Assembly: GCA_947461205.1 (NCBI GenBank)
Contig: CANHJG010000054.1
Location: forward strand, 1 to 32,767
Length of the DNA stretch: 32,767 nucleotides
Direction of reading: 5' to 3'
From: Opitutia bacterium
Lineage (GTDB): Bacteria; Verrucomicrobiota; Verrucomicrobiia; Opitutales; Opitutaceae
The notes beneath the pieces are model-generated. The model was not told the DNA's origin. It worked only from the letters and a program-made list of their open reading frames with translations, and ran no database searches. Positions 16,608 to 25,261 of the stretch are shown one piece after another (positions within the stretch are counted from its first letter, which is position 1; each line of letters opens with the position of its first letter). A program made the position numbers and the translations under genes.

Positions 16608-19352
16608 ATGAACAAAGCGCTATTGTCGGCCGCTCTCGCGACCGCCCGTTTCGGCCTATTCTCCGTTCTCAGCGTTGGCAGCCTCGCCGCGCAACAGGAC
16701 CCGAAGAAAGCCGATGATAAGAAAGATGACACCCAGAAGCTCGAGAAATTCGAAGTGACGGGTTCCCGCATCAAGCGGCTCGATGTCGAAACCCCCGCGC
16801 CGGTCGCGACGTTTACCGCCACGGAAATCGAAGCCAAAGGCTACACGAACGTCGGCGACTTCATCCAGAGCCTCCCGTTCAACTCCGGCACCGCGAATTC
16901 GGTCTACCAGACGGCGAGCTTCACCCGGGGCGCCGCCACGACGAATCTCCGCGGCCTCGGCGCCCAGCGCTTCCTGACGCTCGTCAACGGCCGTCGCGCC
17001 GTGCCCTACGCGCTCACGAACAGCGGTAACCGCTCGGTGTTCGATTTCAACAGCCTCCCGGCGGCCGCCATCGAGAGCGTCGAACTCCTCAAGGACGGCG
17101 CCTCCGCCATCTACGGTTCGGACGCCATCACCGGCGTGCTGAACATCAAGCTGAAGAAAAACTTCAGCGGCCTTTCGACCAGCGTCTATTACGGCAACAC
17201 CCAGCGCGACACGGGTGGCGATACCGGCATCCGCCAGCTGAGCCTCGTGGCCGGCGTGGAATCGGGCAAGACCCGCATCCTCACCGCGATCGACGCCAAG
17301 ATGGCCAATTCCAACTTCATCCGCGATTACGGGGTGACATCCACCGACTACAGCGGCCTCGGCGCGAACAAGGGTTTGAACCAAAACTCCACGTCGAATT
17401 GGCCGGCGAACCTGACCCTGACGCGGACCCAAGCAGCCGCCGCGGGGATTGCGTTCCCGAACGTCGCGGCGACGGTGAGCAGCTGGAGCTTCGTCGTCAA
17501 CGGGGGCAAGCCCACCGCGGCACCGACCCTGGGCGGCTTCGTCGCCGCACCCGCGAATCCGGCCAACGCCAACGCCGTGCTGATCGGCAACGAAAACCGC
17601 TATAACTTCGCCGAAACCTACCAGCTTTACCCGGCCTACGATTACGTGAGCAACTACACCGGGATCGAGCACACGTTCTCCGACAGCTTGAAGGGCTTTT
17701 TTGATGTCACCTTCGCCAAGAACTCGACCTACTACGCGTTTACCCCTGGCGTCATCACCTACTCGACCGAGGGCCTGACCCTGCCGGCGACGAATCCCTA
17801 CAATCCCTTCGGCATCGCGCTAACCACGCTCTCGGCCCGCACGAATTTCGGCCCGGTCCGCAAGTTCGACACCGAGTCGACCAACGCCAACTTCCTCACC
17901 GGCCTTCGCGGAACCGTCTTGGGCAAGTGGGACTGGGAGTCCGCCGTCAGCTACGGTTTCAGCAACGTGGCGACGGTCTCGCGCAATGCGATCCGCGCCA
18001 CCGTCTATCAGGCCGCCCTCAACGGCACGACCCGCGCGACGGCGCTGAATCCTTTCGGCCCCTCCGACAATCCCGCGGTCACCAACGGCCTCTTCACCAT
18101 CTCCAATGCCTCGGCCAAATCCGAGTCGCTCGCTTATGACGCCAGTGTGTCCGGCAAGCTCTTTGAGTTGCCCGCCGGTGACGTCGGGGTCGCGGCCGGG
18201 ATCGAATTCCGCAATGATAAACTCGCGACGGCGCCCGACACGGCGGCCTACCTCGGCTCCGGCGGCGGTCTTCCGCTCACCGGCAAGCGGGCTGTCGCCT
18301 CGCAATATATTGAGGTGACCGCCCCGCTTTACAAATCGGCGGTCGCCGGTTCAGCCGAGCTGCAGTTGGCCGGCCGCCACGAATACTACAGCGATTTCGG
18401 CAACACCACGAAGCCGAAGCTCGGTCTGAAGGTCCGCCTGCCGGACACGAAGTATCTGAACGTCCTGCTCCGCGGCTCCTACTCCGAGTCGTTCCAAGCC
18501 CCGGCGCTCGGCCTGCTGTATTCGTCCCAGACGATCGGTTTCACGTCGGGCTTGCTCCAGGACCCGCTGCGTTTGCAGGATCCGGCTGTGCAGCAGCGCC
18601 AGGTGACCGGCGGCAATCCGAACCTCCTGCCTGAGACCGCGAAGATCCAGTACGTCGGAGCCGTGTTCGAGAGCCCGAAGATCAAGAATCTCTCGTTCAG
18701 CGTCGATTTCTTCAACATGCGCATCAACCAAGTGATCGTCACCCCGAGCGCCAGCTTCCTGTTCTCGGCCAATGGTCTGGCCCAGTTCCCCAGCGCCATC
18801 ATCCGCGACACGACCCTCGGCAATCCCGGTCCGGTCCTCCGGGTGGAGACGGTGCCCTCGAACAACCCGCTCGCCTACCAGCTTTACCGGGGCTTCGACT
18901 ACGGCGTGAAATACTCGCTGCGCAACACGCGCTACGGTGATTTCCGTTTCAACGCCGACGCGACGCAGATCTTCAAGGCCGGTTCGGATTCCGGTCTCGG
19001 CTCCGGGTTCTTCGACAATACCGGCTACTACTTCAATCCGCGGTGGAAGGCCTCCGCCGGCACGTCGTGGAACTACAAGCAATACGGCGCCTCCCTCACG
19101 GCGGACTACACCCACCACTATTACAACGATGCTTACACGGTGCAGGGCTGGGGCGAGAATCCCTACACCATCATGGGTGGCAGCGTGCGTTACAGCGGTT
19201 GGTGGAACAGCACCATCACGATTGGTGCGAGCAACCTCCTGAACAACCGTCCGCCGACCAACGGTCGCGAGACGACCGGCTTCGACCCGAACGCCTATGG
19301 CGCTGGTGCGCTTGGCCGGTTCATGTATATCCGCGTCCGCAAGGAATTCTAA
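16608..19352 (+). CDS. TonB-dependent receptor (914 aa), partner of S9 peptidases
   Basis: The product starts MNKALLSAALATARFG with a signal peptide ending near LAA (about 28). A highly charged linker (DPKKADDKKDD) and the TonB-box-like KLEKFEVTGSRIKRLD follow. The plug shows DFIQSLPFNSGTANS, LRGLGAQRFLTLVNGRRAV, FNSLPAAAIESVELL and KDGASAIYGSDAITGVLNI. The barrel contains NPYNPFGIAL, LLRGSYSESFQAPALG and NLLPETAKIQYVGAVFE and ends FMYIRVRKEF. It is strongly alike, throughout, to the receptor at 21679-24393, including the charged linker, which the other receptors lack. It lies between two S9 peptidase genes, suggesting import of peptides or amino-acid derivatives released by them; that is inference. 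The start context CCCTATACCTATG has no Shine-Dalgarno. Confidence 0.94.
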   Translation: MNKALLSAALATARFGLFSVLSVGSLAAQQDPKKADDKKDDTQKLEKFEVTGSRIKRLDVETPAPVATFTATEIEAKGYTNVGDFIQSLPFNSGTANSVYQTASFTRGAATTNLRGLGAQRFLTLVNGRRAVPYALTNSGNRSVFDFNSLPAAAIESVELLKDGASAIYGSDAITGVLNIKLKKNFSGLSTSVYYGNTQRDTGGDTGIRQLSLVAGVESGKTRILTAIDAKMANSNFIRDYGVTSTDYSGLGANKGLNQNSTSNWPANLTLTRTQAAAAGIAFPNVAATVSSWSFVVNGGKPTAAPTLGGFVAAPANPANANAVLIGNENRYNFAETYQLYPAYDYVSNYTGIEHTFSDSLKGFFDVTFAKNSTYYAFTPGVITYSTEGLTLPATNPYNPFGIALTTLSARTNFGPVRKFDTESTNANFLTGLRGTVLGKWDWESAVSYGFSNVATVSRNAIRATVYQAALNGTTRATALNPFGPSDNPAVTNGLFTISNASAKSESLAYDASVSGKLFELPAGDVGVAAGIEFRNDKLATAPDTAAYLGSGGGLPLTGKRAVASQYIEVTAPLYKSAVAGSAELQLAGRHEYYSDFGNTTKPKLGLKVRLPDTKYLNVLLRGSYSESFQAPALGLLYSSQTIGFTSGLLQDPLRLQDPAVQQRQVTGGNPNLLPETAKIQYVGAVFESPKIKNLSFSVDFFNMRINQVIVTPSASFLFSANGLAQFPSAIIRDTTLGNPGPVLRVETVPSNNPLAYQLYRGFDYGVKYSLRNTRYGDFRFNADATQIFKAGSDSGLGSGFFDNTGYYFNPRWKASAGTSWNYKQYGASLTADYTHHYYNDAYTVQGWGENPYTIMGGSVRYSGWWNSTITIGASNLLNNRPPTNGRETTGFDPNAYGAGALGRFMYIRVRKEF

Positions 19353-19385
19353 GCCGCTCCGGCTCTCCGGCTGATTGCCTCTTCC

Positions 19386-19422
19386 AAGGCGTGCCCTTCA
19401 CCGGGCACGCCTTTTTTCTTTT
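19386..19422 (+). terminator. intrinsic terminator after TonB receptor 16608-19352
   Basis: AAGGCGTGCCC pairs perfectly with GGGCACGCCTT over 11 bases around the loop TTCACC and runs into TTTTTTCTTTT. It ends 23 bases before the next peptidase start, so that peptidase either has a promoter in this short gap or depends on read-through. Confidence 0.93.
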
Positions 19423-19445
19423 AAGATAGAAGCCCCCTTCGCCGT

Positions 19446-21476
19446 ATGAAATTTCGCCTCGCCGCCCTCCTTTTCGCCGTCGCTCTGCCGCTCTCCGGCG
19501 CTTCGGCTCCCGGGGCCGCCGCGGCGCCCGGGCCCGAACTGCCCGTCAAAACGTTTTTCCAGGCGCCCGTGATCGCCTCGCTGACCTTTTCCCCCAACGG
19601 TAAATACATCGCCTGCCTCGTACCCTTCGAGCACCGGATGAACCTAGCCGTAATCGATCTCGAGAAAGGTACGAAGAACCTCCTGACCAACTTCAAGGAC
19701 CGCCAGGCCACTCAACCGTCCTGGGCCAGCGACGACCGCATTCTCTTCCGGGTGGACGACGACGGGAAGGAGTCCTTCGCCCTCTACGCGGTGAATCGCG
19801 ACGGGAAAGATCCCGTGGTCCTCGCCTCCGGTTACTCGAAGGCCGACTCCAACGACGAGGTGAACGTCCGCTTCCGCAGCGTCCTCGGCCGCATCGAAGG
19901 AGACACCAAGAACATCCTCGTGCTCGCCAATATCACGTATCGCGATTGGTCTGACGTCGCGACCATGAACCTCAAGACGGGCACGATGACCAAGCTCATC
20001 GAGGCTCCCGGCGACGTGGACTATTACCTGCGCGACCACGCCGGACAGGTCCGGATTGCCGTCGTGCAAAAGGAGCAGATCCGCCGCGTGCTCTATCGCG
20101 ACGCCAAGACCAACGGCTGGGTCACGCTGGGCGAGCATCACCTGGACGCGCCCGGCTGGGAGCCCCTCGCGTTCGACGGCGATAACCGCACGCTGTTCAT
20201 CTGGTCCGATGTCGGCCGGAAAACGAAGGCCATCTATCGCTACGACACCTCGGCCCGCGCTCAAGGTGACCTCGTGTTCGCCGACGACACCTACGATGCC
20301 CTCGACGCCAACGGGGCCGCCGCGACCAGCTTTTCCTCCAATCTCATCGTCGATCCGGTGAAAAAGAAAATCGTCGGGCTGTCCTACTCGGCCGACCGCA
20401 CGCGTTTTCACTGGATCGACGACGAGATGCGCAAAATTCAGGAGAAACTCGAAGCCTCGCTACCCGACACGGTGCATCGCCCGCGCCAGTTCGCCGCCGA
20501 CGGTTCGAAGATCATTTACCTCTCCACGAGTGATCGCGATTCCGGCGTTTATTACCTCTTTGACCGCAAGACCCAGAAAGTGAACGAACTGGCGGTCATC
20601 AAGCCCGGCATCGATCCCGACCAGATGGCGGCGATGAAACCGGTGACGTTTCCGGCGCGCGACGGACTGACGCTGCACGGCTACCTCACGCTGCCCCGCG
20701 GCCGGCCCGCGAAGAACCTCCCCCTCATCCTCCACCCGCACGGCGGGCCTTTTGGCATCCGGGACGAGTGGAACTACAACGACGAGGTCCAGTTTTATGC
20801 CAACCGCGGCTTCGCCGTGCTGCAGGTGAACTATCGCGGGTCCGGCGGCTACGGCCGGGCGTACGAAGCCGCCGGTTTCAAGAAATGGGGTCTGGAGATG
20901 CAGAATGATCTCTCGGATGGCGTGAAGTGGTGCATCGCGCAGGGGATCGCGGATCCGGCGCGGGTCGTGATCAGCGGCGCCAGCTACGGCGGCTACGCCA
21001 CGATGGCGGGCCTGACGCTCAGTCCGGAACTCTACTGTGCCGGCATCAATTACGTGGGCGTGACCGATATCGAGTTGCTCATCCCCCGCGAGGCGCCGCC
21101 GGACCGCATGTATTGGCGCAACACCCGTCTCGGCAAACTCAGCGACCCGGCCGACAAGCAACGCCTCTACGACACGTCGCCCGTGCATCTTGCCGACCGC
21201 ATCAATGTTCCGCTGCTCATGGCCTACGGTAAAAACGATCCGCGCGTGCGCATCGATCACGGCTTCGACATGGAGCGAGCGCTCAAGAAGGCTGGCAAAA
21301 CCTTCGAGATGATTATCGAGGAGGACGAGGGCCACGGCTTCCGCAAGGAGGAGAGCCGCATCGCCTTCTTCGACACCGTCGACGTCTTCCTCAAGAAAAA
21401 CGTCCTCGCCCAGTTGGGCACCGTCAAGGTCGGCCCGATTCAGGTCCTCGATTCTGCCGATAAGGCCCGCCGCTAG
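19446..21476 (+). CDS. S9 family peptidase (prolyl oligopeptidase type), secreted, second copy
   Basis: The 676-residue protein has a signal peptide (MKFRLAALLFAVALPLSGASA) and an Ala/Pro/Gly-rich junction. The propeller-like half has FSPNGKYIACLV and WASDDRILFRVD. The hydrolase half has ILHPHGGPFGIRDEWNYN, NYRGSGGYGRAY, the elbow GASYGG with Ser513, Asp598 in KNDPR and His630 in EGHGF. All catalytic residues are present, so it should be active in the periplasm or outside on short peptides. It is a paralogue of the peptidase at 14314-16311, with long matching blocks in the hydrolase domain. It stands in the same direction between two paralogous TonB receptors. The terminator just upstream argues against simple co-transcription with the receptor before it. 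Confidence 0.94.
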   Translation: MKFRLAALLFAVALPLSGASAPGAAAAPGPELPVKTFFQAPVIASLTFSPNGKYIACLVPFEHRMNLAVIDLEKGTKNLLTNFKDRQATQPSWASDDRILFRVDDDGKESFALYAVNRDGKDPVVLASGYSKADSNDEVNVRFRSVLGRIEGDTKNILVLANITYRDWSDVATMNLKTGTMTKLIEAPGDVDYYLRDHAGQVRIAVVQKEQIRRVLYRDAKTNGWVTLGEHHLDAPGWEPLAFDGDNRTLFIWSDVGRKTKAIYRYDTSARAQGDLVFADDTYDALDANGAAATSFSSNLIVDPVKKKIVGLSYSADRTRFHWIDDEMRKIQEKLEASLPDTVHRPRQFAADGSKIIYLSTSDRDSGVYYLFDRKTQKVNELAVIKPGIDPDQMAAMKPVTFPARDGLTLHGYLTLPRGRPAKNLPLILHPHGGPFGIRDEWNYNDEVQFYANRGFAVLQVNYRGSGGYGRAYEAAGFKKWGLEMQNDLSDGVKWCIAQGIADPARVVISGASYGGYATMAGLTLSPELYCAGINYVGVTDIELLIPREAPPDRMYWRNTRLGKLSDPADKQRLYDTSPVHLADRINVPLLMAYGKNDPRVRIDHGFDMERALKKAGKTFEMIIEEDEGHGFRKEESRIAFFDTVDVFLKKNVLAQLGTVKVGPIQVLDSADKARR

Positions 21477-21590
21477 CCCGGGGTACGCTCGGCGTCTGCG
21501 TCGCATGGCTCCGCGCCTGAGCGGTGGGCGATCGGGTTTTCCAGCCGGCCTCACCGGTCCCGGAATCCGGGTGATCGCCGTTGCCAACGG

Positions 21591-21624
21591 CGGTAAACTG
21601 GCCTCGCTTACCGTGTCTTTTTTT
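21591..21624 (+). terminator. weak candidate terminator after the second S9 peptidase
   Basis: CGGTAA and TTACCG can pair around an 11-base loop, followed after 4 bases by TTTTTTT. The stem is short. A second hairpin (CGCCGTT-GCC-AACGGCG) lies just upstream without a T-run. If real, the receptor at 21679 has its own promoter in the last 55 bases before its start. Confidence 0.4.
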
Positions 21625-21678
21625 CGTCCACGCAGGCGCTCGCACCCCATCGCGCGCGCCGATTCTGTCGTTTCAACT

Positions 21679-24393
21679 ATGAGCTACCGCCGATCCGCCC
21701 CCTTCCTCGCGAGTGCCTTCCTCCCGTGGCTGCTTGCGCTTTTTTCCTTCGGTCTCGCCGCCGCGGAAGCGACCAAGAAAAACGACGAGGAAAAAAAGGA
21801 CGAGGCGCAAAAACTCGAAGCCTTCGAGGTCACCGGCTCCCGCGTCCGGCGGCTCGACTACGAGACCGCTTCGCCCGTCGTCACCTTCTCGGCCGCCGCC
21901 ATCGAGGAGAAAGGCTACGCGACGTTCGGCGAGTTCATGCAAAGCCTGCCCTACAATAACTCCACCGGTGTTTCCGAGTTCACCACCGGCAGCTTCGTCA
22001 CCGGCGCGGCGACGATCAATCCCCGCGGCCTCGGCTCGAATCGCGTGCTCACCCTGATCAACGGCCGCCGCGCTATTCCCTACGCGCTGACCAATAGTGC
22101 CAGCGGCACGCCCCAGACGGTCTTTAATTTCAACAGCATCCCCGCGTCGGCCATCCAGCGGGTCGAGTACCTGAAGGACGGCGCCTCGGCAATCTACGGC
22201 TCCGACGCGATCACGGGGGTGTTCAATATGATCCTGAAGAAAAACTACGAGGGCTCTTCGATTGACGTGACCTTCGCCAACACCCTGAAGCACGACACGC
22301 TCCGCAAGACGGTCAGTATTTTCACCGGCTTGTCCAAGGACGGTTGGGAAATCACCGGCGGCGTCACGTTGCAGAGCCGGCAGGCCAGTTTCCTCAAAGA
22401 CTACGGCGTCACGACCACGGACTACCGCTATCTTGGGCAGAAGGGGATCAACCAGAACAGTACGATCTACCACCCCTCCTACCTCAACCTCACGTCGGCT
22501 CAGGCCGTGGCGTCGGGCCTCGGAACGGCCAGCGGTTTCTACATCGTGCAGGGGCCGACGGGCACGGCCACGCCCACCAAGGCCAGCTTCACCTATGTGG
22601 GCACGTCGACGGCCGTCTTTACGAACGACAACCGGCAAGATTTCGCCAACGTCACCCAGCTGTATCCCTCGAGCGAGAGCGGTGGGGCTTACGCCAGTAT
22701 TGTCCGCACGATCAATCCGCACATCACCGCCTTCGCCAACGTGCTCTACAGCCGCAGCCTCACCCATTACGAACTGCAGCCCTACGGTTTCACCAACTCG
22801 CTCGCGGGCATCACGCTGCCGGCGACCAATCCCTACAATCCCACGGGCTTGTCGTTGACGAACACCACGACGTCTTTCCCCTACCTCTTTCGTGGCCGCA
22901 CGCTCCCGAAGCGCGAGGTCGCGAGCACGACGCTCTCCACCGTCGCGGGGCTGCGCGGCACCGCGCTCCGGATCTGGAATTGGGAGACGGGGGTCAGCTA
23001 TGCGCAGAACGGCACCACGCGCGACACGGACCTCATCGCCGCGGCGGACCTGCAGACGGCGCTTAACGGCACCACGCGTGCGACCGCTTGGAATCCGTTC
23101 GGTCCTTCCGACAATCCGGAGATCGAAAAAAATCTCTACACCCGCTCGCGCGGCCTCGACGGCGACATCAACAGCCTGAGCTACGACGCCTCCGTCAACG
23201 GGAGCTTTTACCAGCTCCCGTGGCGGGGCGCCGGGGAGCTGGGGGTCGCCGGTGGCTACGAATTTCGCCATGACAAACTCAGCGGCAACCCCGAGCCCAA
23301 GAACTTCATCGGTTTCACCGCGACGACTCCCTTCTCGGGCACCCGGGATAGTCACTCGGCCTACGCCGAACTCTCGGTTCCGGTGCAGCAGTGGCTCGAT
23401 TTTCAATTCGCCGTGCGGCACGAACGCTACAGCGATTTTGGCAACACCACGAAGCCGAAGGTGGCCGCCAAGCTCCGGCTCCCGTCCAACCGCGTTCTGA
23501 ATATCGTCCTGCGCGGTTCCTATTCGGAGTCGTTCAAGGCGCCCGATATCGGCCAGCTTTACGCGCCGCAGTCCAATGCCACCACCACCGCCGCCTTCCT
23601 CGATCCCCTGCGCCCGCTCGACGCGGCGCGGCAGATGCCCTCGACCGTCGGCGGAAATCCCGACCTCAATCCTGAGGAGGGTAAGGTGCAGTATGCCGGA
23701 GCGGTCTTTGAGGTGCCAGCCGTCAAAGGGCTGAGCTTCAGCGTGGATTTCTTCGACGTCCAAATCACCAACGTCATCACCTCCCTCGGCGCTTCCTATC
23801 TGCTCTCGGCGGAGGGCCGTCGGCTCTTCCCCGACAAGATCACGCGCGAGCCCACGGCGGCGGACGGCACTCCTGGCCGCATTACCCGGATCGGCACCAT
23901 CTCCAGCAACCTTGGTCTCCAGCTTTATCGGGGCGTGGACTTCGGCCTGCGTTATGGCCTGCGCAATACGCGCCTGGGCAGCTTCACCTTCGATGCGCTC
24001 GCCACCCAAGTGATCAAGAAGGGCTCCGATGCCGGCACGGGGGCCGGTTTCTTCGACAACACCGGCCTGGCGTTTGATGTCGAGTGGCGCTACAACTATA
24101 GTCTCGGCTGGAGTCATAAAAATTGGAGCGCGCGCGTGGCCGCGGATGTCGTGGGAAAGTATTTCAACGACAACTGGACGGCCGCCGGCTGGGGTGAAAA
24201 CGCTTTCACGCTCGTCAATCCCTCCGTCAGCTACCGCGGTTTCAAGAAGACCTCTCTCACCTTGGGTGTGACGAATGTCTTCGACAGTCGCCCGCCGGCG
24301 ATGGGCCATCGCACGCTGGGCTTCGACGACCGTGTTTACGGGGCCGGCGCCCTGGGCATCGCCGGCTCGCTGCGCGTGCGACGGGAATTCTAG
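21679..24393 (+). CDS. TonB-dependent receptor (904 aa), paralogue of the 16608 receptor
   Basis: The start MSYRRSAPFLASAFLPWLL at 21679 gives a signal peptide ending near LAAA; the longer open frame from 21505 runs through the intergenic region and is rejected. The charged linker ATKKNDEEKKDEAQ is followed by KLEAFEVTGSRVRRLD. The plug holds EFMQSLPYNNSTGVS, PRGLGSNRVLTLINGRRAI and LKDGASAIYGSDAITGVFN. The barrel has NPYNPTGLSLT, LRGSYSESFKAPDIG and NPDLNPEEGKVQYAGAVFE and ends LRVRREF. The plug and many barrel strands match the receptor at 16608 closely while the long loops differ, as expected when duplicated receptors diverge in ligand choice. It follows an S9 peptidase on the same strand. 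The start context TTTCAACTATG has no Shine-Dalgarno. Confidence 0.94.
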   Translation: MSYRRSAPFLASAFLPWLLALFSFGLAAAEATKKNDEEKKDEAQKLEAFEVTGSRVRRLDYETASPVVTFSAAAIEEKGYATFGEFMQSLPYNNSTGVSEFTTGSFVTGAATINPRGLGSNRVLTLINGRRAIPYALTNSASGTPQTVFNFNSIPASAIQRVEYLKDGASAIYGSDAITGVFNMILKKNYEGSSIDVTFANTLKHDTLRKTVSIFTGLSKDGWEITGGVTLQSRQASFLKDYGVTTTDYRYLGQKGINQNSTIYHPSYLNLTSAQAVASGLGTASGFYIVQGPTGTATPTKASFTYVGTSTAVFTNDNRQDFANVTQLYPSSESGGAYASIVRTINPHITAFANVLYSRSLTHYELQPYGFTNSLAGITLPATNPYNPTGLSLTNTTTSFPYLFRGRTLPKREVASTTLSTVAGLRGTALRIWNWETGVSYAQNGTTRDTDLIAAADLQTALNGTTRATAWNPFGPSDNPEIEKNLYTRSRGLDGDINSLSYDASVNGSFYQLPWRGAGELGVAGGYEFRHDKLSGNPEPKNFIGFTATTPFSGTRDSHSAYAELSVPVQQWLDFQFAVRHERYSDFGNTTKPKVAAKLRLPSNRVLNIVLRGSYSESFKAPDIGQLYAPQSNATTTAAFLDPLRPLDAARQMPSTVGGNPDLNPEEGKVQYAGAVFEVPAVKGLSFSVDFFDVQITNVITSLGASYLLSAEGRRLFPDKITREPTAADGTPGRITRIGTISSNLGLQLYRGVDFGLRYGLRNTRLGSFTFDALATQVIKKGSDAGTGAGFFDNTGLAFDVEWRYNYSLGWSHKNWSARVAADVVGKYFNDNWTAAGWGENAFTLVNPSVSYRGFKKTSLTLGVTNVFDSRPPAMGHRTLGFDDRVYGAGALGIAGSLRVRREF

Positions 24394-24483
24394 CCCGGTC
24401 GGCGCTGCGGGCGCGGTTGGCGTGGGTGGATTTCGAGTCGGGCCTCATCGCCGCGAGCGGCGCCGAGCGGTCCGGCGCCACGC

Positions 24484-24511
24484 TTGCATCTCTGTGCCCC
24501 GGCGGTATGCG
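24484..24511 (+). promoter_or_regulatory. candidate promoter for the vapBC pair
   Basis: TTGCAT (24484-24489) and TATGCG (24506-24511) are separated by 16 bases and resemble -35 and -10 boxes. The expected transcript start would be at about 24518-24519, at or next to the antitoxin ATG, implying a leaderless message. It is inferred from spacing only. Confidence 0.35.
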
Positions 24512-24512
24512 T

Positions 24513-24524
24513 TTTCATATGAAA
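24513..24524. promoter_or_regulatory. 12-base palindrome over the antitoxin start codon
   Basis: TTTCATATGAAA is a perfect palindrome whose centre contains the ATG of the antitoxin. VapBC complexes usually repress their own promoter by binding palindromes through the antitoxin, so this is a candidate autoregulatory operator overlapping the predicted transcript start. Confidence 0.4.
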
Positions 24525-24758
24525 CGCACCACCCTCGTGCTGGATGAGCACAACTTCCGGGCGGCGAAGCGCCACGCCGCCGAGCAAGGCCGCACCTTGA
24601 GCGATGTCGTCAACGAGTTCCTGCGCGTCGGCCTTGCCCGCCGCAGCGCGGCCGCCCGCAGCGGCCGCCCGGTGGCCTTCCCCACCTACCGCATGGGCCG
24701 CCCGACGGTGAACCTGGCCGACCGCGATGCGCTGGAGCGTACGATGGAGGGGCCATGA
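24519..24758 (+). CDS. VapB-type ribbon-helix-helix antitoxin
   Basis: The 79-residue protein from ATG 24519 begins MKRTTLVLDEHNFRAAKRHA. A short basic strand followed by two helices (AAEQGRTLSDVVNEFLRVGLAR) is typical of ribbon-helix-helix antitoxins of VapBC pairs. The C-terminal tail (PTYRMGRPTVNLADRDALERTM) is the usual flexible toxin-binding part. An in-frame ATG at 24507 would add four residues, but MKRTT is the more typical opening. Its stop overlaps the toxin start by four bases (ATGA), indicating coupled translation. It should bind DNA and neutralise the PIN toxin that follows. Its location between an intact receptor and a decayed receptor suggests arrival by transfer. Confidence 0.85.
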   Translation: MKRTTLVLDEHNFRAAKRHAAEQGRTLSDVVNEFLRVGLARRSAAARSGRPVAFPTYRMGRPTVNLADRDALERTMEGP

Positions 24759-25195
24759 GATTTTTCGTCGATACCAACGTTCTGCTCTACGCCGCCAACC
24801 GCGACGCGCCGGAGCACGCCGCCGCCGCCGGGTTCTTGCGCCGCACGACGGCGGCGGGCGAGGATTGGGCACTCTCCTGGGGCGTTATCTACGAGTTCAT
24901 CCGCGTGAGCACCCACCCGCGGGTGATGCGGCCGGCCCTCAGCCTCGCCGAGGCGCTGGCCTTCCTCCGACCCTTCCTCGCCCTCCAGAACGTCACGGTC
25001 CTAGGGCCGACTCCCCGGCACTGCGAAATGTTGGAGCGAACCGCGGCGGAGCATCCGCGCGTGGCCGGCAACCTCGTTTTCGATTTGCGGACTGCGGTGC
25101 TGCTGCGCGAACACGGCCTGCAGGACATCGTCACGGCGGACACGGATTTCCTCCAGTTCCCATTCCTGCGCGTGACGAATCCGCTGCTGGAGTAA
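24755..25195 (+). CDS. VapC-type PIN-domain ribonuclease toxin
   Basis: The 146-residue protein opens MRFFVDTNVLLYA, the PIN-domain signature with Asp6. Other acidic residues of the active site are visible: Glu47 in IYEFIR, Asp110 in NLVFDLRTAVLLREHG, and Asp129/Asp131 in IVTADTDFLQFP. PIN toxins of VapBC systems cleave tRNA or rRNA in a magnesium-dependent way and are held inactive by their antitoxin. Length and motif order are complete, so the toxin is probably functional. The ATG overlaps the antitoxin stop by four bases. The RNA target cannot be predicted from sequence. Confidence 0.9.
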   Translation: MRFFVDTNVLLYAANRDAPEHAAAAGFLRRTTAAGEDWALSWGVIYEFIRVSTHPRVMRPALSLAEALAFLRPFLALQNVTVLGPTPRHCEMLERTAAEHPRVAGNLVFDLRTAVLLREHGLQDIVTADTDFLQFPFLRVTNPLLE

Positions 25196-25219
25196 TCCCG
25201 TTGATTACGCCGGTCTGCT

Positions 25220-25261
25220 GCCTCCGGAGGCTGAGGCGCCCCGCCGCTTTGCCCAGCGGCG
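25220..25261. other. two adjacent hairpins at the vapC/pseudogene junction
   Basis: A perfect palindrome, GCCTCCGGAGGC (25220-25231), is followed by CGCCGCT-TTGCCC-AGCGGCG (25242-25261). They lie just after vapC and exactly where similarity to a TonB receptor begins. They may end vapBC transcription, though there is no T-run, or mark the recombination junction that removed the receptor's 5' part. Confidence 0.4.

Noticed and set aside
21673-24309. 878-codon open frame on the - strand
   Set aside because: It is antisense to the receptor at 21679-24393, whose signal peptide, plug and barrel motifs are unmistakable.
24394-25261. vapBC as an integron gene cassette with an attC site
   Set aside because: Hairpins follow vapC, but the conserved RYYYAAC/GTTRRRY core sites were not found and there is no integrase or cassette array nearby.
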